Shown here: positions 52,085 through 63,374 of the stretch, piece after piece
Numbering within the stretch: the first letter of the stretch is position 1
How the letters are laid out: each line of letters starts with the position of its first letter
Assembly: GCA_030674155.1 (NCBI GenBank)
Contig: CM060342.1
Span: 8,351,975-8,415,974 of the forward strand
Length of the DNA: 64,000 bases
Direction of reading: 5' to 3'
DNA from: Stramonita haemastoma
Taxonomy: Eukaryota > Mollusca > Gastropoda > Neogastropoda > Muricidae
Notes under the pieces: generated by a model
What the model was told of the DNA's origin: nothing
Databases searched by the model: none
What the model saw: the letters and a program-made list of their open reading frames with translations, nothing else
Program-made: the position numbers and the translations under genes

Positions 52085-52335
52085 TTTGCAGGGACATTCC
52101 GACTTCAGGGCAGCTCATTTCAGTGTGCAGGTTGCATGCTGGGTGTGTTCATGTTTCCGTAACCCAACAAACGCTGACATGTTACAGGATCTTTAACATG
52201 CAAGGAGGGAATTCTGCACCTGAAGCAGACCTGGGACATGATGTAAATATCCCACACTTCATTTATCAGATTGGAACCCACAACTTCATGGACCCACAGG
52301 ATTGAAGTCAGTCTTCACCACTCAGCTATGGCATC
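52085..52335 (-). mobile_element. SINE-E copy, shortened
   Basis: GACATTCCGACTTCAGGGC, GTAACCCAACAAACGCTGACATG, and a head end CTTCACCACTCAGCTATGGC. Confidence 0.7.
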
Positions 52336-52439
52336 CAACTCATCAGGCATAATCATCTAAAAGCACACACACAATTTTTAATGAAAAATGTCACTCCCAC
52401 ACTTGTACACCACCAGTCACTCACAGCCCACACATTTTT

Positions 52440-55400
52440 GACAACAGTTTTATTGTACATCGCTGTATAGAGTCATCAAAAATAAGAAACTGTCCCACCC
52501 TCTTGTGTGCCGTCATTTGGAATTACTCACTCATGGAGTAGCTGCCTTGCTATGAACAATGGATTTAAAACTTGACTAGATGAACAAACTGGCACTACAC
52601 CATCTTGCATCACCTCATTTCTGTGCATGATCAAAATTAAGACACAAAATAACTCAAGTGTTTGTGCAGTTAGGGGTAGATCAGCTCTGGGATTCCAGAT
52701 GTCAAAGAACTGTGGTCCACACACCTGTATGAATACAAACTGAGGACTTTGTTATAAAATGTAAATTTACTTGGCTGGTGTTTCATTCTTTGTACTACTT
52801 TGTATGGACTGTACATGTTCACTCAGTATGGAGCTGTACATGTTCAGTTATCTTTTTCTTTTACAGATTTCACTTAAATGTTCAGTTATCTTTTTCTTTT
52901 ACAGATTTCACTTACATGTTCAGAAATCCATCTTTTTCTTTTACAGATTTCACTTAAATTTTCAATGATCATCTTTTCTGTAACAGATTTCAGTATATGT
53001 ATATTTCTTACAAATTTGATAGAAACATTGTCTTGAGTTTTGGTGAACTACATCACAATGCAAAACTCGCCTGCAAATCTTTTGCCTCGGTTCATCTTCA
53101 GGTGGGACTATGGGAGTTGAAACCGATATATTTTATTGACAAATCTCATGTTACAATCCTCTGTTGAAAGGACATCATTTGTGATGCCAAAAAACCCATG
53201 AAGTACTCAGTTTCATGTGGTGTTGTCATGGAAACAATCTAATATGGCCACCAAAACTAAATGTTTCATAAAATTTTATCTATAAAAAGTAAAAGAAACC
53301 ATTTTTTCCAAATATTTTCAACAACCTCAACTTCTTTGAATCTACATAGGCAAATCTCCATATTTGCATCCAGAATTTTTTTCTTCTTAAAAAAACACAC
53401 AAAAAAACATGATTTTGGCCAATTTAAGACCCATGCCTACCCTTCAATGAATCTCACATGCTTCAAAATAAAAATTGTGGTACCCTTTCCTCTAAAACTT
53501 GAACATTTTCAATGGTGGAAGAATGTTGATGTTAGTTGGAGAAAAATTGGGGAAAAGTTAACATAAGAAGTCTTTGAACTGGAGTCAACTGAATACTTGA
53601 ACATCTGCTGTGTCTCTTAAAACCCCCCAAAAAACCCAAACAACAAAACTTAGGAAGTGAGTGAATCATGATGATTGGTGCACAAAAACTCAGAAAAACA
53701 AAATCATTTTTGACGAAAGCAGAAAAAAAAGTTTTCTCTTCTGTAATAGTCAGCAAGTAATTCTGTTAGCAGCAATGGAGCACCAATCTTTAAAAAAAAA
53801 AAGGTCTTTGGATTCTTTCTTTTTAAAAAAAAACAAACAAACCCCAACAACTACATGGTAGTTTCTTGAGTACAGATTAGAAAAAAAAAAAGAAAAAAAG
53901 CTGCTGCCTGGATTTCAAGATCACAGCAGACATCAAAATGCATGGAACAAGTTCATTTGGAAGACAGTACACTCATCTCACAATACTTCTGATGACAGAA
54001 TAATGACCGGGAAATAACAAAGGACAGACACTGGGAAAACAATTGCTACAACAAAAAGAAAAGAAAAAGAACTGACGACTTTCGAATCATAACTGGAATG
54101 GAAACAAGGCCAACAAATGCATAGATTTTTTTTTTTGAGCACACAGCACAATTTTGGTTTTCATTACATGCACACATGAACAACAATAATAGTCACTGTT
54201 ACTAAATTTGATAGAGATGGCATTTATGAATCAATGTCAAAAGACGACAAATTTTAAATGACTTGACTTTGGTAACTCAAGTACTTTCTGTAGATAGCAA
54301 CAAATGTCTCAAGAGACAAAAGATAAGCTAGATTTGAAATGACCAAATTTCCCTAGATGCCTCTGTGTGAATTGCAGCATACCCCACCCCTTTTAAAAAA
54401 TATTATTTCAGAGAGATCTTTTTCTTTTTATCCAGTCACAAAGGCAAAAAGCAGCACACTTTCTGCACAAAGTGACTTAGCTTTACACTAAAGTGTTCAT
54501 TCTCATACCACTGCAGTGGTTTTTATGTACCTTCATCTTCCTTACAGCAATTCTGATTTTGTCTGAATTTTTTTTATCTGAATATGAAGTGAGTATCTCA
54601 CACAATTGGTTAATATATTATATTAGAGGTATCTACAGTAAAGAAACAAGAATCTGAAAAAAAACAATTTCCTTTCTCCATTTATCTCCTTAAATGCATT
54701 AAAAAAAAAATTAACTCGACTGAATTAATTGTTCTTAACAGGCAGATAATTTACACATTTAAAATTAAAAGCATACAAAGTCTTCTTCTGAAAAAAAAAA
54801 AAAAAGGAAAGAAAAAAGACAAAAAAATAAATACCAGAAAAATGCATACTTTACAATATTGAAAACAATATGGACCGAAATTCAGTCTCCTGATAATTTT
54901 GTTAACCGTTAATACTGTTACACACAACAGCCAATACAATATCATCCATTTCAACTAGTAACAAGGATATATAATCTCACCACCGTCACCCCCTTTCCCC
55001 ATGCTGCCTTTGTGTAAAGTGGGTTAGGTTAGTCCATGAACATCCATCATTGTCACATTGCAAAAACCCGTCCGCCATCTATCGCACCAAGCCGTGAGAA
55101 AGCTAAGAGACCGGTCACAGCCGCACAGACAGAAATCACCAATTACATGTACAATGTATATAATTACAGAACTATAATGAGGCTAGTATAACACATGTAC
55201 AGGTATTCAGACCCTCCCCTACTCACCCACCCCCCAAGAAATAAAGAAAATCTCCCAAAAAACCAACAATAAAAACTGGCACTGAAAGATTTTTTTTCCA
55301 AGAAATCAGACAACAGGGAAATTGAAATCTTAGTGTTGGCTAACCTTCCTCATACTACAATATCTTCGATTAACAAGTTCAAACCAGCTGACTTATAAGA

Positions 55401-57540
55401 GAAAAAAAAAAAGTTATCCATAAGTAACTCCAGCACCAAAATTTGCCGAGATTGTTTTCAAGTCCGAGCATAATCTACACAGAGAGAGACCAGTGGTTTT
55501 GAAACCATCTCCTAACCTCCACCCTGACCTCAACCAGACCGAAGTGTGGGCAAACATCACTGCAATCTTTATCAGAAATACTTTGGGCCAGGGCCAGGCA
55601 CTCAACAATACCATGGTTTACAAAAATCCCTCCCCAAGTCAATAGTGTAGGTATTGCTACAGGCAATACCACCCACCCACAGCTGTTCCTATGACTGATG
55701 CACAAACAGTTAAAAAAAAAAAAAAAGGCACTCCCCACTTACATCTAATTCATATACGTGCACTTTAGTCTTGGTTTTTCACCATTACCAGTACAGCTAT
55801 TTCTGATGAGCTAAAACGATGCCCAGAAGTTTGAAGACCTTGTTTCTATACTGTGATATGTACATTCTCCAAAATCTGAAACGCTTTCTGTGCACACACA
55901 CACTCTTCGATGTCACTCTCTATGCCAGTGCGACAACAAACAGTGACTAATTCAGGTGGCTTTCACTTCAACTTGGTGGTATACTATATCTTGATTGAAT
56001 TAAATGCAAATTGGTGATTGTTCACAGATGCCAAAATCCCTTGTAAACACAGCTCCCAAACAACAAAACCATTTTCCTTGTTCGTGCAAAAAATTAAAAA
56101 CTTGAAAAAACAAAAAAAGCACAGTAGCAGTTTGCACATACCTACTACAAATTCTACACTATTTTTTTTTACCCAAACACCACCACCACCACCAAAACCC
56201 AAGCAGAAAGCCCATAAAAAAAAGCAGTTGTAGAACTTCAGGACAAAAGCAGCCAAGATGGAGAGCAGTTAAGTAGAGTGTGAAGATATCAGAAAATCAG
56301 ACATTACAATAATCATATGTTACAGGTACACTGTCAAAACCCCACTACCTTTTTACCTGCTGACCTAATCAAACATGCCGGTTTCGTCCCAAGCTTTGCA
56401 CTGACTTTACAATATGATATACCAAAGTTTACCCAGCTTAGTGCCCCAACAAAAATCCTATCACCTCTATAAATTTTTTAACAACAACAGGTACGTTCAG
56501 AAAAATAAAAACTTAATTCCTGTCCCTCTTCGCGGCTCAGTATGAAGTAAGCTAACCAAAATGCGCTTTCTGACGATCAAAACAAAAATGCACCACCTCT
56601 ATGCGTAATGTTAACTTTAACAAGATGCTTTACAAAAATGATAAATGACATCATCATTAAACTCTATGTCCCTCCTCTCCTCGTTTCGATGTTAAGTAAC
56701 TGATGCACATCCCTGATGTCCGTTGTGGGAGAGAGTACACTCTAATGTCTGTTGCCTGTAGCCAGGAAAACGGAGCCCCCTGGACAGGAGACGGCTTCAC
56801 AAGTCTTGCTCTGCCACGGACTGTTTCAGATATTCCGCGTACAGGGTTTGCTGGAAACAATCGATGCACAAGGTACAAGGCACTGGCACACTTCACAATG
56901 ATAAAAATGTACAGGACAATTTATATGTAACAATATGGCAAATTTTATATGTAGGTTTTTTTTTAATGGTACAAAATCCTATGTGGTGCAATAACTATAA
57001 CTGGGTGTTTTATACTTAAAAAAAGAAAAAGAAAAAAAAGACTGCTGCAGTTCTATTCAAAATCTTTATATGTAAGGAAGGTAAGGTGAATGAAACATGG
57101 TTTTTTTTTCTTTTTGCTAACTAATGCTAAGTGCATAATGGAAGACTTTGCTGTGAAGCAGTTCTGAAGATCTTATGTTACAATATAACACTTATGCGGA
57201 AACTGAAGTCTTATACCTTTGGTTAACGGTTTTAACGACTAAAAATGTTAATTATGTAATTTGGGGATTTTCAGACTGCACAAGAGCGGATCTGTTCATG
57301 ACTGGTATAATGATCAATATCAACTTGTAAAACATTTTATAAGTTATAGTCCCTATGTTCGAGATCAGGTAGAATAAAGCAATCTCTCTTTTCTTCATGC
57401 ACACTGACCAGTGGTCAACCTAAGTCCAACAGCACTGATTTCTTGTTCATAAGTATTTTATTTTTCATACAAAGACCAGAGACCCCCAGAAGCAGAGATC
57501 TCCTCTTAATAAGTAGATACATCAATAAAAAGCACATTAT
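52440..57540 (-). other. probable 3' UTR / downstream region of the minus-strand gene
   Basis: AT-rich, almost free of SINEs and long microsatellites, unlike the rest of the window. A minus-strand AATAAA is at 52449-52454. No ORF here has recognisable coding character. A somewhat GC-richer patch at 56690-56890 could hide a further exon but gave no recognisable protein. Confidence 0.35.
52842..52995 (+). repeat. ~38-bp tandem repeat of acceptor-like units, 4 units
   Basis: ATGTTCAGTTATC then TTTTTCTTTTACAGATTTCAC, the third and fourth units slightly altered. Confidence 0.88.
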
Positions 57541-57691
57541 ATGATGACACAGCCATGCTCAAAAACACAAATTACCTTTTGCTTTTCACAACATTCTGCA
57601 CGTAGTCAGTAAAGCACAACCTATGATGACACAGCCATGCTCAAAAACACATATTACCTTTTTGCTTTTCACAACATTCTGCACGTAGTCA
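57541..57691 (-). repeat. 82-bp tandem duplication of an exon end and its donor
   Basis: About 68 bp at 57541-57608 recurs at 57623-57691 with few differences. Both copies contain the 3' end of the basic-tail exon, the GTAAT donor and adjoining intron. The array is read on the minus strand. Confidence 0.85.
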
Positions 57692-57742
57692 CTGATGTCT
57701 TTCAGGCTTCTCTTCTGCTTTCGTGTTAGGGTGGGGGCCGTT
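57658..57742 (-). CDS. membrane-protein gene, basic-tail exon
   Basis: 28 codons, TAPTLTRKQKRSLKDISDYV then QNVVKSKK: a basic cytosolic tail. The phase (one base completing an Arg codon) fits the preceding exon exactly when the candidate at about 58204-58275 is skipped. The donor GTAATA is weak but present. If not spliced, the frame stops 22 codons later, so this may be close to the C-terminus. Confidence 0.78.
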
Positions 57743-60700
57743 CTGCAACAACAACAAAGACATGAAAATTTCTACAAATACAGACAAGATGTATAGACTA
57801 TGACATATTTACCTCTACACATTTTCTGAAAAGATTTGCTATTGCTGAGCACAACAACAATGCACTGAACACATTCTCTTTGCTAAAGAACAAGAATCCC
57901 TGTGTTTAAAAATGGTTTGCAGTTGATTCATTACATGTCTCCAGGTTTCTAAACCCCATGCACGATTCAAACTCTCATTTCATAGCACAGAGTTATATCT
58001 GGTACTAAACTGAATTAAAAATTTCAATTTATCAACAGCTTTTTTCTTTTTGGAGTGTCTTCAAGTTTAAATACACCCCCTCCCTACTAAATTAAAAAAC
58101 CAAACAAACCATCAACAGAAGTGCCACCTTAGTACAAACAACTTGGGTAACATAAAAAAACCCAAACAAAACATCAAACAAAACCCCCCCTGAAAGACTT
58201 GGATAACATCCTAGTTTTGTGCCCACTGATTTGAACTTGTAAACAGACATTTCCACAAACTCCACATCCTCCCCCTGGAAAAAAAGAGAAAAAATAAGAC
58301 ATTTTGTAATGCATGCTCCCATGTCCGGTTTGTGGCTACTGCTGTGATGAGGTGTGGTGTGGTGTGGTGTGATGAGGTGTAGTGTGATGTGGTGAGGTGT
58401 GATGTGTGGTGTAGTGTGATAGGGTGTGATGTGGCGTGGTGTAGTGTGATGTGGCGTGGTGTGGTAGAGTGTGATGTGGTGTGGCGTAGTGTGATGCGAT
58501 GTGATGTGCCGAGGTGAGGTGTGGCGTGATGCAGTGTGGTGCAGTGCGGTGTGGTGTGGAGCCCCACCTGGAGGTGAACTTGGCAATGAGCAGCATCAGC
58601 AGTGCCAGCACCAGGATGCCGCCTATCACGTAGTTGGAGTAGTCTGCAGGCACCCTCCGCCACATGCCGCTCAGGGGACCCTGAAAGACAGAAAACATTT
58701 ATCTATTTATTCTTTTATATTGAGGATAATGGAATAAGCACTCCTGTGCTTTTTTTAATTTTTTAACATCCAGTCCCCGTGTGTGTGTGCAGTTTTGTCG
58801 ATCTTTTCCGTTCCCACCGGCACACAATGGCCTTACTCTTACGAAAAGTGGAATAGGATTTAACGTGTGCGCAAGTCAGCATGACAACTTCATTGCAAAG
58901 CATGGAGGGAGGAGATTCACAGAGATACAAGAAAGGGAAGCATCACTTATTGTATTGCATTGTTCTGTAATACTACTTTCAGTCATGTCAGATTTCTCTG
59001 CATGAAATTTGGACTGCTATCCCTGGGGAAGAGCACATCACAGCAAGAGTGGTGCCTCGGCAATAATCCTAATAATAATAATAATGATAATAATGATAAT
59101 AATAATAATGTTTATAGTCCTACTGACCACAAAAGCCATATCAGGGCTGTCATCTCATTCAGTTTCGGTGGCTCCAGTAACTTTCAACTTCAGGTTCAAA
59201 ACCAACACTTCCTAATACTTTCAAATATCTAACACCATCCATCTGAAAAAACAACATTAAATGACAATACCTAAACTATTTCATTTCTTAAGGCAAATAA
59301 ACCACACTGTGCTGAGGATGCAACACCTCGTCACTGGCAGGTCTGCACTTAAAAGTGACCTGGGAGACCGTAACCCCCCAACCCTTGAACTAAAAAAACA
59401 CTGCCACTGAATAACAAACCCATTACTCCATGGATGCACGGCACTGAAGTCAAACGGTTTCAGCCACTGGGCTATTGCATCAGTCATGAAGCAACCCCCC
59501 CCCACCTCCCTTTATTCCTCATCTAGAGCTCCAAGGTTCACCATAAGGCAATTTTTAAACAAGGAATACCCCCCCCCCCCCTCCACTTCAGGTAGCTGCA
59601 GCATTCAGACATTGGGGACATGAAGGCAGGCAGGCAGGCAGCCCTTTTGCATCAGTCATGAAGCCATTTTTTCTTCTATTATTCATGTAGAGCTCTGAGG
59701 TTCACCATAAAGTGAGATGTTTGAACATGCAACCATCCCCCCCTTCTAGGCAGCCCCATTGAGACATAGGGGACATGTAGGCAGGCAGGCAGCCCTTTTA
59801 CATCAGTCATGAAGCAATTTTTTCCCCTTCTATTCCTCGTGTAGAGCTTCGAGGTTCACCATAAAGAGATTTCTGAACATGCAACAACCAGCCCCCCCCA
59901 CTTTAGGCAGCTGCAGCATTCAGACATTGGGGCAGGCAGCCCTTTTGCATCAGTCATGAAGCAATTTTTTTCTTCTATTCTTCGTGTAGAGCTCTGAGGC
60001 TCACCATAAAAGAGATTTTTAAACATGCAACAACCCCTCCCCACTTCAGGTAGCTGCAGCATTCAGACATTAGGAACATGAAGGCAGGCAGTCATGAAGC
60101 AATTTTTTCTTCTATTCCTCGCCTAGAGCTCAGTCATGAAGCAATTTTTTCTTCTATTCCTCGCCTAGAGCTCAGTCATGAAGCAATTTTTTCTTCTATT
60201 CCTCGCCTAGAGCTCAGTCATGAAGCAATTTTTTCTTCTATTCCTCACCTAGAGCTCAGTCATGAAGCAATTTTTTCCTTCTATTCCTCTTGTAGAGCTT
60301 CGAGGCTCACTATGAAGAGATTTCTGAACATGCAACAACCATCCCCTCCACCATCCCCTCTTTAGGTAGCCGCAGCATTGAGACATTGGGAACATGAAGT
60401 AAGGCGGGAAGGCAGTATTTTTTTTTTTTTTTAATTTATAATTTTTCTTTTAATTAATTGTTTTTTTCAGGCAGGCAGTAAATGAGTGAGTGACTGACCA
60501 TGTAGGTGTCGATGACGATCATGAGCTCGTCCCCCAGCAGAGAGGTGAGGAAGGAGTGGGAGGTGCTGATGAGGAAGGTGGCCAGCAGCAGCAGGGGCAG
60601 CACCATGCCCAGCAGGCTGTAGCACACACCGCGCACACGCGCACGCAGGTTACGCGACGCCTGGGCACTGCACACACACCATGCCGTTTAGTATATATAA

Positions 60701-61629
60701 CAAAGACAGGTTTCTTTACACACACACATTTAACTAAAAAAATTATTGAGGAAAAAGTAGTAGAGGTAAAAAAACAAGTGCAGGTAACCACTTACACATA
60801 GTAAAAAAAAAAAAAAAAAGTAAAGTGTTCCCATAACCTACTGTTGTTAGGAGAGTGAGGATGATCAGAGACCCAGCTTCTCTAAGGGGTCAGCATTTTG
60901 AGGGTGGTGCCCATCTCCTCTCTCCCTACGCTGCTTTACTTTCCCTTAGGGACCTTACATGGGTGAACTAGGGGACTGCACTGAAGTCAAGTGCATGAAC
61001 AACCACCAAAGAAACCATGTTCAAGCACTGCCTAACCTTCAATTGGGAAGGGCAAGCACTCTGACCACTGAACTTTCTTCATGTACCCCCCCCCCCACCC
61101 AAAAGAACCAAACCTAAATCCAAGGCACATTTCAAAGAAACAGGCCAACAACAGACATGTGCACCCCCATATACTGATTTTACTATTTTCATTGCAATTG
61201 TCAGTATTTTCAGAGTTCAGGTTCAAGTATTTTTGCCTGTTGTTTGGACACACTATTTCAACAGGACAGAATAAATGACCTTTTTCCCTAATTATGCTTA
61301 AAAAAAAATTGTTTGTTCCCCTAATTTCTTTCCCTGTACAAAAATTCAAATTTTTTTTTTTCCATCTACTAGCAAATCTGAACAGATCCGATATGGACAG
61401 GAAAGTCCTGATACTGATCAAAATTGTTTTTTTTTTTAAAAGCTTTCAAAAATGAAACACCAAAATGGATACATGTGTGTATTATTCAACTAATGCAGGA
61501 GAGAGGGGGGTAAGGAAGACTAAAGAGGAGAGTGTGGGGAAAAAGGAGGGAAGAGACAGACGGAGGAGGGGGAGAAACAGGGGTGTGTGTGTGGGGTGTA
61601 GTGTAGTGTGGAGGGTGTGTGTGGGTGTG

Positions 61630-61684
<55 letters not shown>

Positions 61685-63318
61685 CATGTGTGGTTGTGTG
61701 TAAGAGAGAGAGGAAGGGGGTAGGGAAAAGACCAGTGAAGACGGAAAAACACAGACTGACAGACCTGTCCTCCCTCAGCTTTTCCTCCACGATCTGGGAG
61801 ATCTGGTCGCAGTCGCGCTCCAGGGAGTTGAGGGTGTTCTGCACCGTCTGCTTGATCGTCTTCTCCACCTCCCGGCACACCTCCTCGATCTGGTTGGCGC
61901 ACCGGCTGCCCTGCAACACACAATCCTCATTTCTCACACCTCTCCTCCTTGTTTTATTTTATACCACTTTAGGTCACAGGCAGATTTCTCTGCATAAAAT
62001 TCGGGCTGCTCTCCTTCCCCGGGGAGAGCGCGTCGCCACAAGTGCAGCGCCTACCCTTAAATTTTTCCCCCCCTCCTTCAGGGATGGTGTCTAAACATGA
62101 CATGTGCATGCTGGTTTTTTTTAATATTATAATTTTGTCATCGCTCCCTGGCTCTCTTCCGAAAGAGGAACAGGCTTTTAACATGTGTGCAAGATGTTCT
62201 GCGTGCGTTCGCACATGGGGTCTTGGTTTATAGTCTCATCTGAATGACTGTGTTGAACCACTTCAGAACCCCGATCCAATCATGTTATTTATAGTCCTGC
62301 TGACTACAGGCAGGGATAAGCTAAGTGGTCAAGCGCTTGCTTTTCCCCAAGTCAAGTTAAGCAGCATCAAGGTGGTTACCAGTTGGATGGGTGACCATTT
62401 TGCGCGCTTGGCTACAGTACAGTTCCTCCCCAGCTGTACATGGATACCTGCCCTCTTTAGGGTCAGGGAAAGTAAAGCAGCGAGGGAGAGAGACGGGGCC
62501 ACCCTCAATATGCCGGCCCCTAGAGAAGCCGAGGTCTCTGATGCCTTGCTCCCCTACAACCACATAGGTGATGGGACACCTTTACTATACTGACTACAGG
62601 CCATGTCAGAGCTGTCACTTTGTAACAGTTAAATCTCAGTTAAAACATTGTAACTATGTACAACTAAAACCAAATCTTCCCCCATAACTTGTATCAACTC
62701 CCTGATCACTGTAAGGGTCAACCCAGGGCAGTTACCCAAATGAGGGAAAACCACATAGCATATTAAATGAACGACAGAAGAATTTAAATGAGAAAGTACA
62801 CAGGAACAATAAACCCCCTATAAAACAAAGAACAATACAAAATCTGAATCTAAAAATGTTACACAGATATGTCGTAATTTCATGTAAGACAAAAAAAAGT
62901 TGCATCAGCAGAATAAAAAAAAAAATCCTTTAAAAAAAAAATTGAATTGTAAAATTTGAAAACAAAGAAAAACAAAAAAAAGAAATCACAAATAAGAATT
63001 ATGGGTGGGGGGATATTTTTAAATAAATAAAAACTATCTATTGACAATAAAGACAGCAACATAACAGTTGTACAGAACACCCCCTGAAAATTTCAGTAAA
63101 GCAACCCCCCCCCCCCCCCCCAATCCTGGTACTACAGTCAATTCTATACACAGAGGACAAACACTGCCTGTACAAAGCAGTAAAGTGAAGCCTGGTATCA
63201 TCCCTCTCCTTCTTACCCTCTGATTCATGTTGGGGACGTAGATGGTGGGCATGTCAAACCCAGTGCGGTTCAGACCTGGACGCTTACACAGCTCCTGCAC
63301 GATCTGCATCATCACTCG
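57658..63318 (-). CDS. unrecognised multi-pass membrane protein, C-terminal part (5 exons seen)
   Basis: Exons in transcript order: 63318-63217, 61910-61765, 60667-60499, 58680-58568, 57742-57658. All junctions are GT-AG and phases agree (0/0, 0/2, 2/0, 0/2, 2/0). The predicted segment begins in a region with one NRT sequon. It continues with a Cys-spaced heptad-like segment (CANQIEEVCREVEKTI, LERDCDQISQIVEEKL), a basic RNLRARVRG, a ~20-residue hydrophobic segment, an extended SHSFLTSLLGDELMIVIDTYM stretch, a second hydrophobic segment (YVIGGILVLALLMLLIAKF) and a basic tail. The N-terminal exons lie beyond the right edge. I do not recognise the family and assign no function. Confidence 0.8.
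58335..58560 (+). repeat. GTGTGATGTGGT minisatellite
   Basis: 5-bp based (TGGTG/TGATG/TGGCG) array in an intron of the minus-strand gene, abutting the donor at 58567. The minus strand reads CACACCACATCA, so translated shadows give long Thr/His/Ser strings. Confidence 0.9.
58568..58680 (-). CDS. membrane-protein gene, second hydrophobic-segment exon
   Basis: GPLSGMWRRVPADYSN is followed by a clear transmembrane helix (YVIGGILVLALLMLLIAKF) and TS. Acceptor CTTTCAG; donor GTGGGG, which runs straight into a TGGTGTGATG minisatellite. Confidence 0.87.
58700..58875 (-). mobile_element. SINE-A 3' half
   Basis: Starts 20 bases upstream (transcript sense) of the acceptor of the second hydrophobic-segment exon and stops at TTAACGTGTGCGCAAG. 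Confidence 0.77.
58965..59060 (-). mobile_element. SINE-D 3' fragment
   Basis: AATACTACTTTCAGTCATGTCAG, CTCTGCATGAAATTTGG, GGGAAGAGCACATC. Confidence 0.6.
59285..59490 (-). mobile_element. SINE-E head half
   Basis: CACTGGCAGGTCTGCACTTAA through TTTCAGCCACTGGGCTATTGC; it precedes the 59.5-60.4 kb tandem array, which is built from SINE tails. Confidence 0.65.
59475..60400 (+). repeat. nested tandem array derived from a SINE tail
   Basis: CATCAGTCATGAAGCAATTT starts units at about 59481, 59647, 59799, 59949 and 60089 (166 to 140 bp). Within the last, a 42-bp subunit (CAGTCATGAAGC to CCTAGAGCT) is repeated at 60089, 60131, 60173, 60215 and 60257. The units contain GAGCTCTGAGGTTCACCATAA, the alternative SINE tail. 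Confidence 0.92.
60499..60667 (-). CDS. membrane-protein gene, first hydrophobic-segment exon
   Basis: SAQASRNLRARVRGVCYSLL leads into a leucine-rich membrane segment, then SHSFLTSLLGDELMIV and IDTYM. Acceptor GTGCAG; donor GTCAGT. The intron just downstream (transcript sense) contains the 42-bp and ~150-bp tandem arrays. Confidence 0.86.
60812..61080 (-). mobile_element. SINE-C copy, diverged
   Basis: GTAAAGTGTTCCCATAACCTACTG to GACCACTGAACTTTC, with several deletions; in an intron of the minus-strand gene. Confidence 0.75.
61500..61720 (+). repeat. purine-rich and GT microsatellite
   Basis: GGAGA-rich, then GTGTGGGGT, then (GT)n; in the intron downstream (transcript sense) of the Cys/heptad exon, about 45 bases from its donor. 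Confidence 0.93.
61765..61910 (-). CDS. membrane-protein gene, Cys/heptad exon
   Basis: 48 codons plus two bases. It is rich in Glu, Gln and Lys with three Cys, and hydrophobic residues at roughly heptad spacing suggest a coiled coil. The GC-rich third codon positions contrast with the AT-rich intron around it. Acceptor TTGCAG; donor GTCTGT. Confidence 0.85.
61945..62065 (-). mobile_element. SINE-D 3' fragment
   Basis: TATACCACTTTAGGTCACAGG to GTGCAGCGCCTACCC, with 5' sequence replaced by SINE-A. Confidence 0.75.
62085..62255 (-). mobile_element. SINE-A partial
   Basis: GGATGGTGTCTAAACATGACATG through CTTGGTTTATAGTCTCATC; joined on its left to a SINE-D fragment. Confidence 0.7.
62305..62590 (+). 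mobile_element. SINE-C copy, full length
   Basis: AGGGATAAGCTAAGTGGTCAAG head, 5S-like AAGTTAAGCAGCATC and GGTTACCAGTTGGATGGGTG, then the complete body. Confidence 0.85.
62590..63200. other. intron of the minus-strand gene without recognised features
   Basis: AT-rich; A-rich runs at 62889-62975 and poly-C at 63104-63121. Confidence 0.45.
63217..63318 (-). CDS. membrane-protein gene, first visible exon
   Basis: 34 codons, phase 0 at both ends. Reads RVMMQIVQELCKRPGLNRTG and then FDMPTIYVPNMNQR. The acceptor TTGTGAAG is preceded by a pyrimidine run (63321-63345); the donor is GTAAGA. One NRT sequon. Confidence 0.82.
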
Positions 63319-63374
63319 CTTCACAACAGAAAAAAAAAGAAATGGAAAATACATTACATACTTAAAACTTTAAC

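Noticed and set aside
56657..56896. Minus-strand ORF of 79 codons in the quiet region
   Set aside because: Slightly GC-richer than surroundings but with no recognisable motif or splice context; left as possible UTR or missed exon.
58204..58275. Candidate extra minus-strand exon encoding EDVEFVEMSVYKFKSVGTKL
   Set aside because: The open frame does not match the phase of the preceding donor, no good donor follows, and skipping it gives a perfect join to the 57.7 kb exon. It could be an alternative exon.
58092..58663. Thr/His/Ser-rich minus-strand ORFs
   Set aside because: Read-through of a coding exon into the TGGTGTGATG minisatellite.
60089..60300. CRISPR-like regular repeats
   Set aside because: The 42-bp units are directly contiguous with no unique spacers, in a eukaryotic intron.
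60078..60365. ORF with repeated SHEAIFSSIPRLEL units
   Set aside because: The 42-bp repeat is divisible by three, so the frame stays open; it derives from a SINE tail.
62340..62400. A 5S rRNA gene
   Set aside because: Only an internal 5S-like segment is present and it is part of a repeated SINE.
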